A stretch of 64,000 nucleotides of DNA from Streptomyces albireticuli (GTDB taxonomy: Bacteria > Actinomycetota > Actinomycetes > Streptomycetales > Streptomycetaceae): the NCBI RefSeq assembly GCF_021228125.1, contig NZ_JAJQQS010000018.1, forward strand, positions 144,039-208,038, written 5' to 3'. Made by a program: the position numbers and the translations under genes. The notes beneath the pieces are model-generated. The model was not told where the DNA came from, searched no databases, and saw only the letters and a program-made list of their open reading frames with translations. Shown in pieces: positions 8,066-16,240 of this stretch (its first letter is position 1; each line of letters starts with the position of its first letter).

Positions 8066-10132
8066 ATGACCGTCACCGCCTCACCTCCCGCCACCCGTCC
8101 GCCGGCGGCCGCCTCCCGGACGGGCGCGGCCGCGGCGGTGGCCGTTCTGGTCCTCCTCCTCGTGGGCCTCGCGCTCGCCGACATCACCCAGGGCACCGCC
8201 GCGGTCGGCGCGCCCGAGGTCTGGAAGGCGCTCACCGGCCGGGCGGACCCGGGCGACGCGTCCGTCGTCGTCTCCTCCCGGCTGCCGAGGATGGCCGCCG
8301 GGCTGCTCGTCGGCGTCCTGCTCGGCATGGCGGGCGCCGCCCTCCAGGCGGTCAGCCGCAACGTGCTGGCCTCGCCCGACACCCTCGCGGTCAACGCCGG
8401 CTCCTACCTGGCCCTCGGTCTGGTCGCGGTCACCGGAGTCTCGCTCCCCCTCTTCGTCCACTCCGGCGTCGCGTTCGTCGGCGGCCTCGCGGCGGCGGCC
8501 GTCGTGCTCGGTCTGTCCGGCCTGGGCGCGGGCACCGTACGGCTGGTCCTCGCCGGCAGTTCCCTCACCCTCGGCCTGACCGCCGTCACCGAGGGACTGC
8601 TTCTGCTGTTCCCCGAGCAGACACACGGCCTCTACCAGTGGAACCAGGGCAGCATCGCCCAGCACGGGTTCGACGCCGTGCTCCACACGGCGCCGGTCGG
8701 GCTCGTCGGCCTCGTCGGACTGCTGCTCGTCGCCCGCCGCGTGGACGCCCTGGCGCTCGGCGACGAGGCCGCCCGGGGCCTGGGCGTCCCGGTCCGCGGC
8801 ACCCGGATCACGGTGGTGGTGCTGGCGACCCTGCTCTCCGCGGCGGCCGTCACGCTCGCCGGGCCGATCGGCTTCGTCGGCCTGTGCGCCCCCGCCCTCG
8901 TCCGCCCCGTGGCCCGCAGGCTCCGGGCGTTCACCCGCACTCGGGCGAGCGTGCCGGTCGCGGGCCTGGCCGGCGCGGTGCTGGTGCTCGGTTCGGACGT
9001 CGTCCTGCGCGCCTTCGTGCCGGCGGACGTGGCCGTCGCCGTGCCCACGGGCGTCGCCACCAGTATCGCGGGCGCCGTGCTCCTGATCGTGATGGCCACC
9101 CGGGTCAAGGACACCGCCGGGGCCACCGCGACCGACCGGCTGCGCATCAGGAGCCGGGCCGTCTTCCTGACCACCACGGCCGTCCTGGTGGTGGCGCTCG
9201 CCGGCGTGGCGACCGCCGCCGTGCTGCTGGGCGACAGCAAGCTGCTGCTGGGCGACGTGGTCAACTGGGCCCAGGGCAGGGCGGGCCGTACCGTCGGCTT
9301 CGTCCTCGACACCCGGGTGCCCCGGGTCCTCGCGGCGCTCCTCGCGGGCGCGGCGCTGGCCCTGGCCGGGACGCTCGTCCAGGCCGTGACCCGCAACCCG
9401 CTCGCGGAGCCCGCCACCCTGGGCGTCTCCGGCGGGGCCTCGCTCGGCGCCGTGCTCCTGGTGACGACGGTGCCGTCGGTCGGCTCGTGGGGCCTGGCCG
9501 GAGCCGCGTTCGCGGGCGCCGCGCTCACCGCGGTCATCGTCTTCGGGCTCGCGGCACGGGGCGGGTTCCAGCAGAACCGGCTCGTCCTCGTCGGTTTCGG
9601 CGCGGCCACCGGGACCTCCGCCGTGATCAGCCTGCTCATCGTCCTCACCGACCCGTTCAACGCGACGAAGGCCCTCACCTGGCTGTCGGGCTCCACCTAC
9701 GGGCGGACCCTGCCCGACGTGGCGCCGCTCGCGGCCGTACTCGCCGTGGGCGTGCTCGTCGCGGTGCTGAACCGCACCGAGCTCGACCTGGTCTCGCTCG
9801 ACGAGGACACCCCCAGGCTCCTGGGGCTCGACCCGGCACGCGGGCGCCTCGGCTTCCTCGCCCTGAGCGTCCTGCTCAGCGCCACCGCCGTGGCGGCCGC
9901 GGGCATGATCGGCTTCGTCGGTCTGGTGGCACCGCACGCGGCCCGGGCCCTGGTGGGCCGCCGGCACACCAGGGTGGTCCCGGTCTCGGTGCTCCTGGGC
10001 GCCGTGCTCGTCTGCACCGCGGACCTGGTGGGCCGGACCGTGATCGCGCCCGCCCAGCTGGGCGCCGGGCTGATGACCGCGGTGATCGGCACGCCGTACT
10101 TCCTCCATCTGCTCATGCGCGGGCGCCGGTAG
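8066..10132 (+). CDS. Fused double FecCD-type siderophore permease
   Basis: A 688-residue membrane protein made of two FecCD permease halves (about residues 20-345 and 365-688), like FhuB. Each half carries the family hallmarks: SRLPRMAAGLLVGVLLGMAG in the first and TRVPRVLAALLAGAALALAG in the second near their starts, and a cytoplasmic GFVGL loop (GPIGFVGLCAPALVRP, GMIGFVGLVAPHAARA). About 18-20 hydrophobic segments are expected. One chain therefore replaces the usual permease dimer. It is last in the iron-box operon, followed by a strong terminator. Confidence 0.92.
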   Translation: MTVTASPPATRPPAAASRTGAAAAVAVLVLLLVGLALADITQGTAAVGAPEVWKALTGRADPGDASVVVSSRLPRMAAGLLVGVLLGMAGAALQAVSRNVLASPDTLAVNAGSYLALGLVAVTGVSLPLFVHSGVAFVGGLAAAAVVLGLSGLGAGTVRLVLAGSSLTLGLTAVTEGLLLLFPEQTHGLYQWNQGSIAQHGFDAVLHTAPVGLVGLVGLLLVARRVDALALGDEAARGLGVPVRGTRITVVVLATLLSAAAVTLAGPIGFVGLCAPALVRPVARRLRAFTRTRASVPVAGLAGAVLVLGSDVVLRAFVPADVAVAVPTGVATSIAGAVLLIVMATRVKDTAGATATDRLRIRSRAVFLTTTAVLVVALAGVATAAVLLGDSKLLLGDVVNWAQGRAGRTVGFVLDTRVPRVLAALLAGAALALAGTLVQAVTRNPLAEPATLGVSGGASLGAVLLVTTVPSVGSWGLAGAAFAGAALTAVIVFGLAARGGFQQNRLVLVGFGAATGTSAVISLLIVLTDPFNATKALTWLSGSTYGRTLPDVAPLAAVLAVGVLVAVLNRTELDLVSLDEDTPRLLGLDPARGRLGFLALSVLLSATAVAAAGMIGFVGLVAPHAARALVGRRHTRVVPVSVLLGAVLVCTADLVGRTVIAPAQLGAGLMTAVIGTPYFLHLLMRGRR

Positions 10133-10165
10133 GCGCGTACGACCGCTACGCCCTCGCCCGCTCCG

Positions 10166-10209
10166 GACGAACGCCGGGGACCCTCGTACGGGGGTCCCCG
10201 GCGTTCGTC
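10166..10209 (+). terminator. Strong terminator of the siderophore operon
   Basis: Perfect 18-bp arms GACGAACGCCGGGGACCC / GGGTCCCCGGCGTTCGTC around an 8-base loop, 33 bp after the permease stop. Confidence 0.85.
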
Positions 10210-10214
10210 GTACG

Positions 10215-10375
10215 CACCGGCGGGCACGGCGGAGAGCCACGGCCACCCGGGGGTGCGCTTCGTCCCGGTCGACGACGCGCCCGCCGCCACGGTCTACCTC
10301 GCCCGCCCGGCCCACCCGACGCACCCGCGTACGGAGGAGTTCCTCGCGGCGGTGCGGGAAGTCGTCAGCCTCTAG
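10215..10375 (+). pseudogene. C-terminal remnant of a LysR-family regulator
   Basis: One frame of about 53 codons ends in HPGVRFVPVDDAPAATVYLA followed by a typical LysR effector-domain tail (RTEEFLAAVREVVSL, stop at 10373). The winged-helix part and most of the effector domain are missing, and no start codon fits. I read it as a decayed LysR gene left beside the siderophore operon. The remnant starts directly after the terminator, so the junction lies near 10210. Confidence 0.6.
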
Positions 10376-10461
10376 GCCCGGGTCTTCGATACGAAAAGGG
10401 CTCACCGGTCAAATTGCCGACCGTTTCCGGCAGGTACGGGCCGGAACTCCGATCGTCTGAA

Positions 10462-10492
10462 TTGGCGTCAACACCCCTTGCTCCACTAGACT
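10462..10492 (+). promoter_or_regulatory. Predicted sigma-70-type promoter of the 10.5-kb orphan gene
   Basis: TTGGCG (10462-10467) and TAGACT (10487-10492) are separated by 19 bases, 37 bases before the start codon. The paralogous gene near 24 kb has the same layout (TTGAGC, 19 bases, TAGGAT). Confidence 0.45.
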
Positions 10493-10528
10493 TTACGCGC
10501 AGACCGGCAAAAAGGAGAGGCGCCGTCC

Positions 10529-10930
10529 ATGGGCACCAAATTCATTGAGGTAGACGAAACCCACAAGGGTCAGCCCGGCGTGGAGGAAGGGGTAAAGACG
10601 ATCGAGGTCGGTGGCCAGGCGATCACCACCACGATTTTCGTCAAGCGGATCGACTTCGACGACCTCGTCCCCGATGTGACCGACAATCTGACCACGGTCA
10701 AGTTCGCCGTGACGGTGGCCGAGGAAATGGAGGACCTGACGGGGGAGGTGGACGGTGACGGTTCCCCGGTCACGGAAATCAAGGAAATCCAGGTGCCCAA
10801 GTGGCTCGAAATCGACCTGGGTTCCGAATCCTTGAGGCAGTACGAAGAGGTAATGGCGCCCTTCTTCGCCGCCGCCCGCGAAACCGAGGCACCGACCGTG
10901 CCCGCGCCCCGCAAGCGCCGCAAGAAGTGA
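10529..10930 (+). CDS. Uncharacterised 133-residue protein, copy 1 of a two-member family
   Basis: I do not recognise this gene. It opens MGTKFIEVDETHKGQPGVEE, has a middle that looks beta-rich, and ends with an amphipathic helix (IDLGSESLRQYEEVMAPFFA) and a basic tail RKRRKK. The paralogue on the minus strand at 23950-24339 shares the opening MGT[KR]FIEVDE and the closing I[DE]LG..SL.......PF.AAA.E pattern. The closing part loosely recalls the Lsr2 dimerisation half, a weak resemblance only. AGGAGAGG precedes the ATG. A- and T-ending codons (AAA, ATT, GAA) are commoner than in the neighbours, suggesting recent acquisition. It stands alone. Confidence 0.75.
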   Translation: MGTKFIEVDETHKGQPGVEEGVKTIEVGGQAITTTIFVKRIDFDDLVPDVTDNLTTVKFAVTVAEEMEDLTGEVDGDGSPVTEIKEIQVPKWLEIDLGSESLRQYEEVMAPFFAAARETEAPTVPAPRKRRKK

Positions 10931-10979
10931 TCCCGTGCCCCTCTCCTGCCGCCAGGAGAGGGGCTTCGCCGATCCGTGC

Positions 10980-11273
10980 TCAGGCGCGCGGCCCGAGGAA
11001 CAGGCCACCGCTCGCGTCGATGACCTGCCCGGTGATCCAGCGCGCGGCGTCGGAGGCGAGGAACGCGACCACGTCGGCGATGTCGTCGGGCCCGCCCAGC
11101 CGGTCGAGCGCCGTCATGCCGGCGATCCGCTCGGCCAGGCCCGGCGCTTCGAAGAACGCCCCGTTGGTCGCCGTCCGGGTGGCGCCGGGAGCGACCGCGT
11201 TCACCGTGATCCCCCGGGCCCCGAGCTCATTGGCCAAGGTCGTGCTCATCGTCTCGACGGCGCCCTTCGTCCG
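10980..11273 (-). pseudogene. SDR oxidoreductase, 3' fragment only
   Basis: The frame encodes the last third of a classical short-chain dehydrogenase: TKGAVETMSTTLANELGARG follows where the catalytic YxxxK would be, then AVAPGATRTA and the closing DDIADVVAFLASDAARWITG and IDASGGLFL motifs. Everything upstream, including the NAD-binding domain and catalytic tyrosine, is absent. The fragment begins right after the stop codon of the ferritin-like gene, in the same frame, so a DNA junction has cut the gene there. Confidence 0.8.
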
Positions 11274-12500
11274 TCAGTTACCCGGGAGGTCGATGTCGGG
11301 CAGCAGGCTGATCTGGTGCAGGACGCCGTCGGCCCCGCCCAGTCGGGGGTACGCCGCCAGCAGCTTCGCATCGGTGCACAGGGCGGTGAGGTCGTCTTTG
11401 GGTTTCGGGCCGAAGGGGTAGCGGCCGAAGGTGGGGGCGGCGTTCTTCCCGGTCCGGCCGACCGGGGTGCTGACGAGGATGCCGGCGACGGGAGAGAGGA
11501 CGCCCTGCATCGCGGCGACGAAACCCCGCTCCAGGGCGTACCGCTGGGAGGTCGGATTCGGCGTGTGCGGGCCGGGGTCGTCCGCCGGGGTGAGGTAGAG
11601 CTCGTCCAGCAGTGCCAGGACGTAGCTGTAGGCCGCGTCGGAGAGCTGGGCCAGTGTCTTGAGCGGGCCGGTGAAGGAGTCCGCCGTGGCGTCCGTCATG
11701 ATCGGCCAGACGGCGTCGTCCCCGTCGATGGTGAACTTCTGCCGGCCGTTGTCGTCGACGACGACGCCGATGCCGTAGAGGCCGTCCCGGATGCGGGTGA
11801 ACTTCTGGTAATGGGAGTCCTCCACCTCGTCGGGGGCGCCCTCGCCCTGTTCGACGATGACGTAGAGGGCATCCAGGGCACTCCCCCGGTCGATGACCGG
11901 AAGGGGCTTGGGCGGGCCGCCCCACTGGTTCCAGTAGCCCCGCAGGTACTGCCGCTTCCAGGCGTCGTCCTGGTTCCACGTGATCTGGTCGTTCAGGGTG
12001 ACGATGCCCTTGCCGATCACGTCGTACAGCTCGCTGAGCGTGCGGTAGGTGTCCCCTTCCGCCTTGGAGTCCTGCACCACCATGCTCTCCGGGAGTTCGA
12101 CCTCCATGAAACCCTCCACGGCGGCCGTCGAGACGCGCTGCTTGTGCAGGGTGAGTTCCGGGACCCGGTGGAGCATGTCACCGGGGTAGGAGGGCACGTT
12201 GTCGTAGAAGCGGAAGGGCGTGCCGTCGACCTTTTCGCAGCCGGTGCCGGCCATGACGTTCCGCACCAGGGCCATGTGCAGCATTTCCTCGATCGCGATG
12301 CCGATCAGGGCGCGCTGCGCCGACAGGCCCTGGGCCCACTGGGAGTAGCCGGAGGTCTTGATGGAGTACGCGGCGGTGAGGTAGGGCGGGATGGTGGACA
12401 GCTCGATGCGGGCCGCGTCGGCCAGGTGCCGGGCGAGTTCGTCGAGGGTGGTGATGCCGTCGGTCGTCCGGACGGCCGAGCGCTTCGTGAGGTAGGGCAT
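11274..12500 (-). CDS. VioB-type ferritin-like protein of the MNIO cluster
   Basis: A 408-residue protein with the ferritin-like fold of the iminophenyl-pyruvate dimer synthase (VioB) N-domain family. Residues 20-90 hold the first helices (DAARIELSTIPPYLTAAYSI) and the metal-type motif AIEEMLHMALVRNVM; PPYLTAAYSI and the later GDTYRTLSELYDVI block are typical. Possible role: oxidative or imine chemistry on a product of the upstream enzymes, or an iron store for the MNIO (inference). ATG 12500 has TGGAGGA upstream; the open frame to 13124 is a shadow of the previous gene. Last gene of a five-gene operon, 20 bp after the DUF2063 gene; its stop abuts a truncated SDR. Confidence 0.82.
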   Translation of the reverse strand: MPYLTKRSAVRTTDGITTLDELARHLADAARIELSTIPPYLTAAYSIKTSGYSQWAQGLSAQRALIGIAIEEMLHMALVRNVMAGTGCEKVDGTPFRFYDNVPSYPGDMLHRVPELTLHKQRVSTAAVEGFMEVELPESMVVQDSKAEGDTYRTLSELYDVIGKGIVTLNDQITWNQDDAWKRQYLRGYWNQWGGPPKPLPVIDRGSALDALYVIVEQGEGAPDEVEDSHYQKFTRIRDGLYGIGVVVDDNGRQKFTIDGDDAVWPIMTDATADSFTGPLKTLAQLSDAAYSYVLALLDELYLTPADDPGPHTPNPTSQRYALERGFVAAMQGVLSPVAGILVSTPVGRTGKNAAPTFGRYPFGPKPKDDLTALCTDAKLLAAYPRLGGADGVLHQISLLPDIDLPGN

Positions 12501-12520
12501 GGGGTCCTCCAGTACGGACG

Positions 12521-13162
12521 TCAGGCGGCCGGGGACGGCGGGGCCGTCGCGCGGTGGGCCCGGTGGCCGGCGTCGGTCGGGTCGTGGACGACGACGGTGC
12601 CGTCGCGGCGGGTCAGCGAGAGCCGGACCGGCTGGGCGCCGGGCGGTTCGGGTTCCTGCCCGTGGCGCACCGCGGCGGCGTAGCGGTGGACGGGGAAGCG
12701 TGCCTCGAAGAGCAGCGCGTCCCCGTCCTCGCCGGTGTCGGGCCCGTCGAGCACGGTCGTGAAGTCCCGCTCGAACCGGGCCAGATCGATGAGCAGGTCG
12801 ATCCACTCCTCGGGCGGGCCGCCGTCCGCGGTGTCCGGGCGGGTGCGGGCCAGGTGGTCCGGGAAGTCGTCGCCGAGGGCGTCCAGGACCGGGGAGCGCG
12901 AGGGGTTGGCGTCCAGGTGGTCCAGGGCGAACCGTTCGAAGAGCTCCCGGCCCAGCAGGTGCAGCATCGCGGGATACCGCAGGCGCATGCAGCGCAGCAG
13001 CCGGAGCCGGTAGCCGCGGTGGTAGACGCGGAAGCGCTCCTCGGCCGACTGCGTGGCGGACGCGGTGAACACCTCCGCCAGGTACGGGACACGGCCCGGT
13101 GCCAGGAGCGCGGCCTGCATCCACCGCTGTATGTCGGCGAGTGAGCGCGGGACGTCATCCAC
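12521..13162 (-). CDS. DUF2063-family partner protein (BufC/MbnC-like)
   Basis: A 213-residue protein of the DUF2063 (putative DNA-binding domain) family, whose members are obligate partners of DUF692/MNIO enzymes (BufC, MbnC, TglI-type proteins). The N-terminal half has the characteristic LADIQRWMQAALLAP opening and ERFRVYHRGYRLRLLRCM followed by YPAMLHLLG. The family presents the peptide substrate to the MNIO. GTG 13162 overlaps the MNIO stop by 8 bases (GTGGATGA), showing tight coupling. The order substrate-MNIO-partner is the same as in bufferin operons. Confidence 0.88.
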   Translation of the reverse strand: MDDVPRSLADIQRWMQAALLAPGRVPYLAEVFTASATQSAEERFRVYHRGYRLRLLRCMRLRYPAMLHLLGRELFERFALDHLDANPSRSPVLDALGDDFPDHLARTRPDTADGGPPEEWIDLLIDLARFERDFTTVLDGPDTGEDGDALLFEARFPVHRYAAAVRHGQEPEPPGAQPVRLSLTRRDGTVVVHDPTDAGHRAHRATAPPSPAA

Positions 13163-14078
13163 GGCGACCGGTCCCCGCTCCGGCGGTGGCCGCCACCGAC
13201 CTCGCCCGGTCGAGTTCGGCCTCCAGGGCGCGGAAGGGCGGGAGGCCGTCGTCGCGCTCGATGACGGTGGCGGCTCCTCCGGTGAGCTCCACGGCGAGCC
13301 GGTACAGCTCCCAGACCCGGCCGGGCACCTCGGCGTCGTGGGTGTCGACGAGGTGCGTCCCGTAGTCGGTGTGCCCGGCCAGGTGCATCTGTGTCACCCG
13401 GTGGTGCGGCAGGGCCTTGAGGTACACCTCGGGGTCGAAGCCGTGGTTGACGGCGGAGACCTGGACGTTGTTGACGTCGAGGAGCAGCCCGCAGTCGGCC
13501 TCCTCGGCCAGCCGGCCCAGGAAGTCCCACTCGGTGAGGGTCGAGGCACGGAACTCCACGTAGCTGCTGGGGTTCTCCAGGACTAGCGGGCGCTCCAGGA
13601 CGTCCTGGACGGTACGCGCGCGCCGTACGACGTGTGCCAGCGCCTCCTCGGTGAAGGGGATCGGCAGCAGGTCGTGGGTGTGGACGCCGAGCACGCCGGT
13701 CCAGCACACGTGGTCGGACACCCAGGGGGTGTCCACCGCGTCCGCCAGCCGTTTCAGCCGGCTCAGGTAGTCGCGGTCGAGCGGGTCGATGCTGCCGATC
13801 GACAGCGACACCCCGTGCAGGACGATCGGGTAGTGCTCGGCGATCTCGTCCAGTGCGCGGCGGCGGTCGGAGCGGGGATCGAGGTGGTTCTCGGAGATGA
13901 TCTCGAAGAAGTCGACGGGCGGGCGGTGCGCGCGGATGTAGGGGATGTGCGGCCCTCGGAGGCCGAGCCCGAATCCGAGGTGCGGGGCCGTGCCGCCGGT
14001 CCGTATCCCCGTTCCGGCGGCTTCCCGGGGCGCTATGACGCCCCCTCGGCCGTCAGGACCGTGACATGGAAGTCGCAC
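13155..14078 (-). CDS. MNIO-family (DUF692) multinuclear iron oxidase
   Basis: A DUF692 TIM-barrel enzyme, the class that uses two or three iron ions and O2 to rewrite cysteine or other residues in peptides (MbnB, TglH, BufB). Visible family blocks: GLGLRGPH, DFFEIISENHLD, VLHGVSLSIGS, WVSDHVCW, THDLLPIPF, LENPSSYVEF, LLLDVNNVQVSAVNHGFD, QMHLAGHTDYG, DTHDAEV and VIERDDGLPP; the H, D, E and N residues in these form the metal site. The start is uncertain: GTG 14078 gives 307 residues and overlaps the cysteine-rich gene by 46 bases, and GTG 14132 is also open. No separate ribosome site, so translation is probably coupled. Confidence 0.93.
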   Translation of the reverse strand: MRLPCHGPDGRGGVIAPREAAGTGIRTGGTAPHLGFGLGLRGPHIPYIRAHRPPVDFFEIISENHLDPRSDRRRALDEIAEHYPIVLHGVSLSIGSIDPLDRDYLSRLKRLADAVDTPWVSDHVCWTGVLGVHTHDLLPIPFTEEALAHVVRRARTVQDVLERPLVLENPSSYVEFRASTLTEWDFLGRLAEEADCGLLLDVNNVQVSAVNHGFDPEVYLKALPHHRVTQMHLAGHTDYGTHLVDTHDAEVPGRVWELYRLAVELTGGAATVIERDDGLPPFRALEAELDRARSVAATAGAGTGRRG

Positions 14079-14914
14079 GTGGCCGTGTCGGCCGGGGGCG
14101 GTACGGGTGTGGAGGCGGTGACGGTCACCCACTGGTCGCCGGGGGTGGTGTGACCGGCGTAGAGCGGTACGGCGGTGGCCACGCCCTTGTCGTCGGTCGG
14201 AACCTGGCAGGTGGGGCTCGGCGACTTCCCCGCCTCCTTGAAGTACAGGACGGACGACAGACCTTCCGGAATGGTGAAGGTGACCTGGACGTCCGGGAGG
14301 TGCCTGCCCGCGCTGTTGCGCACGATGGCCTGGAGCACGGGGAAGGCCACGCCCTCGTGACAGCGGGGGTTGTCCGCGGACGAGCGGAACAGGACGGCCG
14401 CCTTGTCGGAGTCACCGGCCCGCGGGGGCACGAGCCGTTCGCACTCGGGGAAGTAGTCGTCCGGTACGCCCTGGCCGGGGGCCGGGCCGAACGCCTTGCC
14501 CGCCGCGTACATCCGGCCCTCGAAGAGGTGGCGCGCCTGCTGCCAGACGCTCTTGCCCTTCAGCGGGCCGGCGGAGAAGACGCGGCTCTCGTTGATGGGG
14601 CTGGCGCAGCTGCCGTTGAACCGGCACGCCTGCTCACCCGGGTGGAACTGCTCGTAGTCGTCCCCCGCGTATCCGCATCCGCCCTGGCCCCGGCAGGCGC
14701 CTTCGCCGTGGCACACGTGCTGCACTGTTGCGCACTCGCCCGTGCCGGCCATGGTGGCCTTCCCGTGAACGTCCTGGCCCGCGCAGGAGTTGAGGCCCAT
14801 ACAGACGTGGAGTTCCCCGTCCTGGGAAGGTTGGCCGCAGATGTTCTCCGTCCGGGAGGGTCCCGGTCCGGCGGCCGGCTTCCGGCCGGGCTCAGGGGTC
14901 TTCTTCACCGCCAT
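14033..14914 (-). CDS. Cysteine-repeat protein, candidate MNIO substrate
   Basis: A 293-residue protein with 13 cysteines, nine of them in residues 26-103. These follow a CX5C rhythm: CMGLNSC (38-44), CHGEGACRGQGGC (68-80), CRFNGSC (97-103), resembling the C-G-x-x-x-C-x-G-Q repeats of some DUF2282-like MNIO substrates. Residues 185-290 look like a bacterial Ig-like (Big_1/invasin-type) domain (PVLQAIVRNSAGRHLPDVQV, DDKGVATAVPLYAG). No signal peptide or membrane segment. ATAGGAGGGGG precedes ATG 14914. It lies between the decarboxylase and MNIO genes, in the position where substrate genes stand; far larger than the usual 50-120-residue precursors. Confidence 0.85.
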   Translation of the reverse strand: MAVKKTPEPGRKPAAGPGPSRTENICGQPSQDGELHVCMGLNSCAGQDVHGKATMAGTGECATVQHVCHGEGACRGQGGCGYAGDDYEQFHPGEQACRFNGSCASPINESRVFSAGPLKGKSVWQQARHLFEGRMYAAGKAFGPAPGQGVPDDYFPECERLVPPRAGDSDKAAVLFRSSADNPRCHEGVAFPVLQAIVRNSAGRHLPDVQVTFTIPEGLSSVLYFKEAGKSPSPTCQVPTDDKGVATAVPLYAGHTTPGDQWVTVTASTPVPPPADTATCDFHVTVLTAEGAS

Positions 14915-14926
14915 GATGTCCCCCTC

Positions 14927-16240
14927 CTATGCCTTGCGCTTGGGCGCGGCCGCGGCCCGGGCGACCTGGCTGTTGACCTGGATCGGATGCCCGCTCTCCA
15001 TGTCGCCGGGGTTGTCCGGGACGGTGAACTCCTCGATGGCGCCCTTCTGGAACAGCAGGCACATGCTGGAGCCGCCGTAGCTGAAGTAGCCCAGCTGGTC
15101 GCCCTTGGTGACGTGGTCACCGGGGCGCACCGTGAGCGTGACGGAGGAGATCTCGGTCATGCCGAGGGGCATGACGCACACCATGCCGAGGGGGGCGGGA
15201 GCCTCGATGAAGACCAGCCCCCGGGTGTTGACCGATGCCCCGTAGACCTGCGACTCGGTCCCCGAGCTGGGCTCCCACACACCCTCCAGCTCGGTGAACA
15301 TGAGGGCCTCGACCACCCGGGCGCTGCGGACGATGCCGGTGACGGGCGCGTGCCAGCGGTGGTAGTCGGCGCCGGAAAGGAACGACTGGAGGACGTCACC
15401 GCCGATGAACGAGTCGGTGAGATCGCTGCTGTCGAGCATGTCGTGGAGGGAGTACCTCTGTCCCTTGGCCCAGAACTCGTCGCTGCGTTTGATGTTCCTG
15501 CGGATGCGTACGACCCGTCCGTCGTTGGCCGAGACGACGACACGGGGGTCGTGCTTGCCGGCGATCGGGCGCTCGCCGTCGAGGAGCTCACGGTGGAAGA
15601 AGGCGTTGTAGGAGGGGAACCCGCCGTGGTCGTCGTCCCAGTCGATCAGGAATTGCTCGAGCTTGAACTCGTCCTTGGCGGCGGGTGACAGCCAGCCGTG
15701 CTCCTCCTTGTTCAGGACGTCCCGGCTGTCCGGGCTGTCCAGGTGCGTACACCACTCGCGGAGGATGCCGAGCAGTGCCCTGTTGAACTGCTTGTCGCGG
15801 AACACCGCGTAGCCGGGCTCCGTCATCATCATGTAGCAGAACAGGGATGACAGAGGGAAGAAGTTCCGGTCGGGGTCGCCCTTGGGGTAGTACCGGGGGG
15901 TGCTGGTGACGACGCAGTCCAGGTGGTCGAGCAGGTCCGGGATGTCCCGCACCGTGTGCTTGGCGTCGGCGTTGATGGCGTGGGCGTCCTCGATCATCCG
16001 GCTGACATACATGCGGATGACGCCGTCGCGCTCGATCAGCTGCTGGAGGTCGTCGACGGACCGGCGCCGGACGATGGCGTTCCGGGCGCGCTTCTCGTGG
16101 ACGTCCCGGCTGAACTGCTCCAGCCAGGCGTCCAGTGCCGCACGGTTCTTCGGCAGGTAGCCGGCGGCCCGGCCGAACGAGTTCCGGTAGCGCCTCTCGA
16201 TGTGCTGGGCGCTCCGGATCTGCGGGGTGTGCTGGGTCAT
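14927..16240 (-). CDS. PsiD-like phosphatidylserine decarboxylase family protein
   Basis: A 437-residue protein with an N-terminal PSDC-type associated domain (about residues 20-170) and a C-terminal phosphatidylserine decarboxylase domain. The self-cleavage site that makes the pyruvoyl cofactor is GGSS (in YFSYGGSSMCLLFQ, near residue 395); the catalytic histidine is in DYHRWHAPVTG. Two-domain members include the fungal tryptophan decarboxylase PsiD, so a soluble amino-acid or peptide decarboxylase is as likely as a lipid enzyme. ATG 16240 has AAGGAGAGGGG upstream. First gene of the MNIO operon, 12 bp before the cysteine-repeat gene. Confidence 0.87.
   Translation of the reverse strand: MTQHTPQIRSAQHIERRYRNSFGRAAGYLPKNRAALDAWLEQFSRDVHEKRARNAIVRRRSVDDLQQLIERDGVIRMYVSRMIEDAHAINADAKHTVRDIPDLLDHLDCVVTSTPRYYPKGDPDRNFFPLSSLFCYMMMTEPGYAVFRDKQFNRALLGILREWCTHLDSPDSRDVLNKEEHGWLSPAAKDEFKLEQFLIDWDDDHGGFPSYNAFFHRELLDGERPIAGKHDPRVVVSANDGRVVRIRRNIKRSDEFWAKGQRYSLHDMLDSSDLTDSFIGGDVLQSFLSGADYHRWHAPVTGIVRSARVVEALMFTELEGVWEPSSGTESQVYGASVNTRGLVFIEAPAPLGMVCVMPLGMTEISSVTLTVRPGDHVTKGDQLGYFSYGGSSMCLLFQKGAIEEFTVPDNPGDMESGHPIQVNSQVARAAAAPKRKA

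Noticed and set aside
8081..10405. A 774-codon minus-strand frame over the double permease
   Set aside because: Arginine/glycine-rich antisense shadow. The plus strand encodes an intact FecCD permease with both family hallmarks.
11274..13124. A longer 616-codon reading of the ferritin-like gene
   Set aside because: The extra N-terminal part is the DUF2063 gene read in another frame; a good ribosome site lies at ATG 12500.
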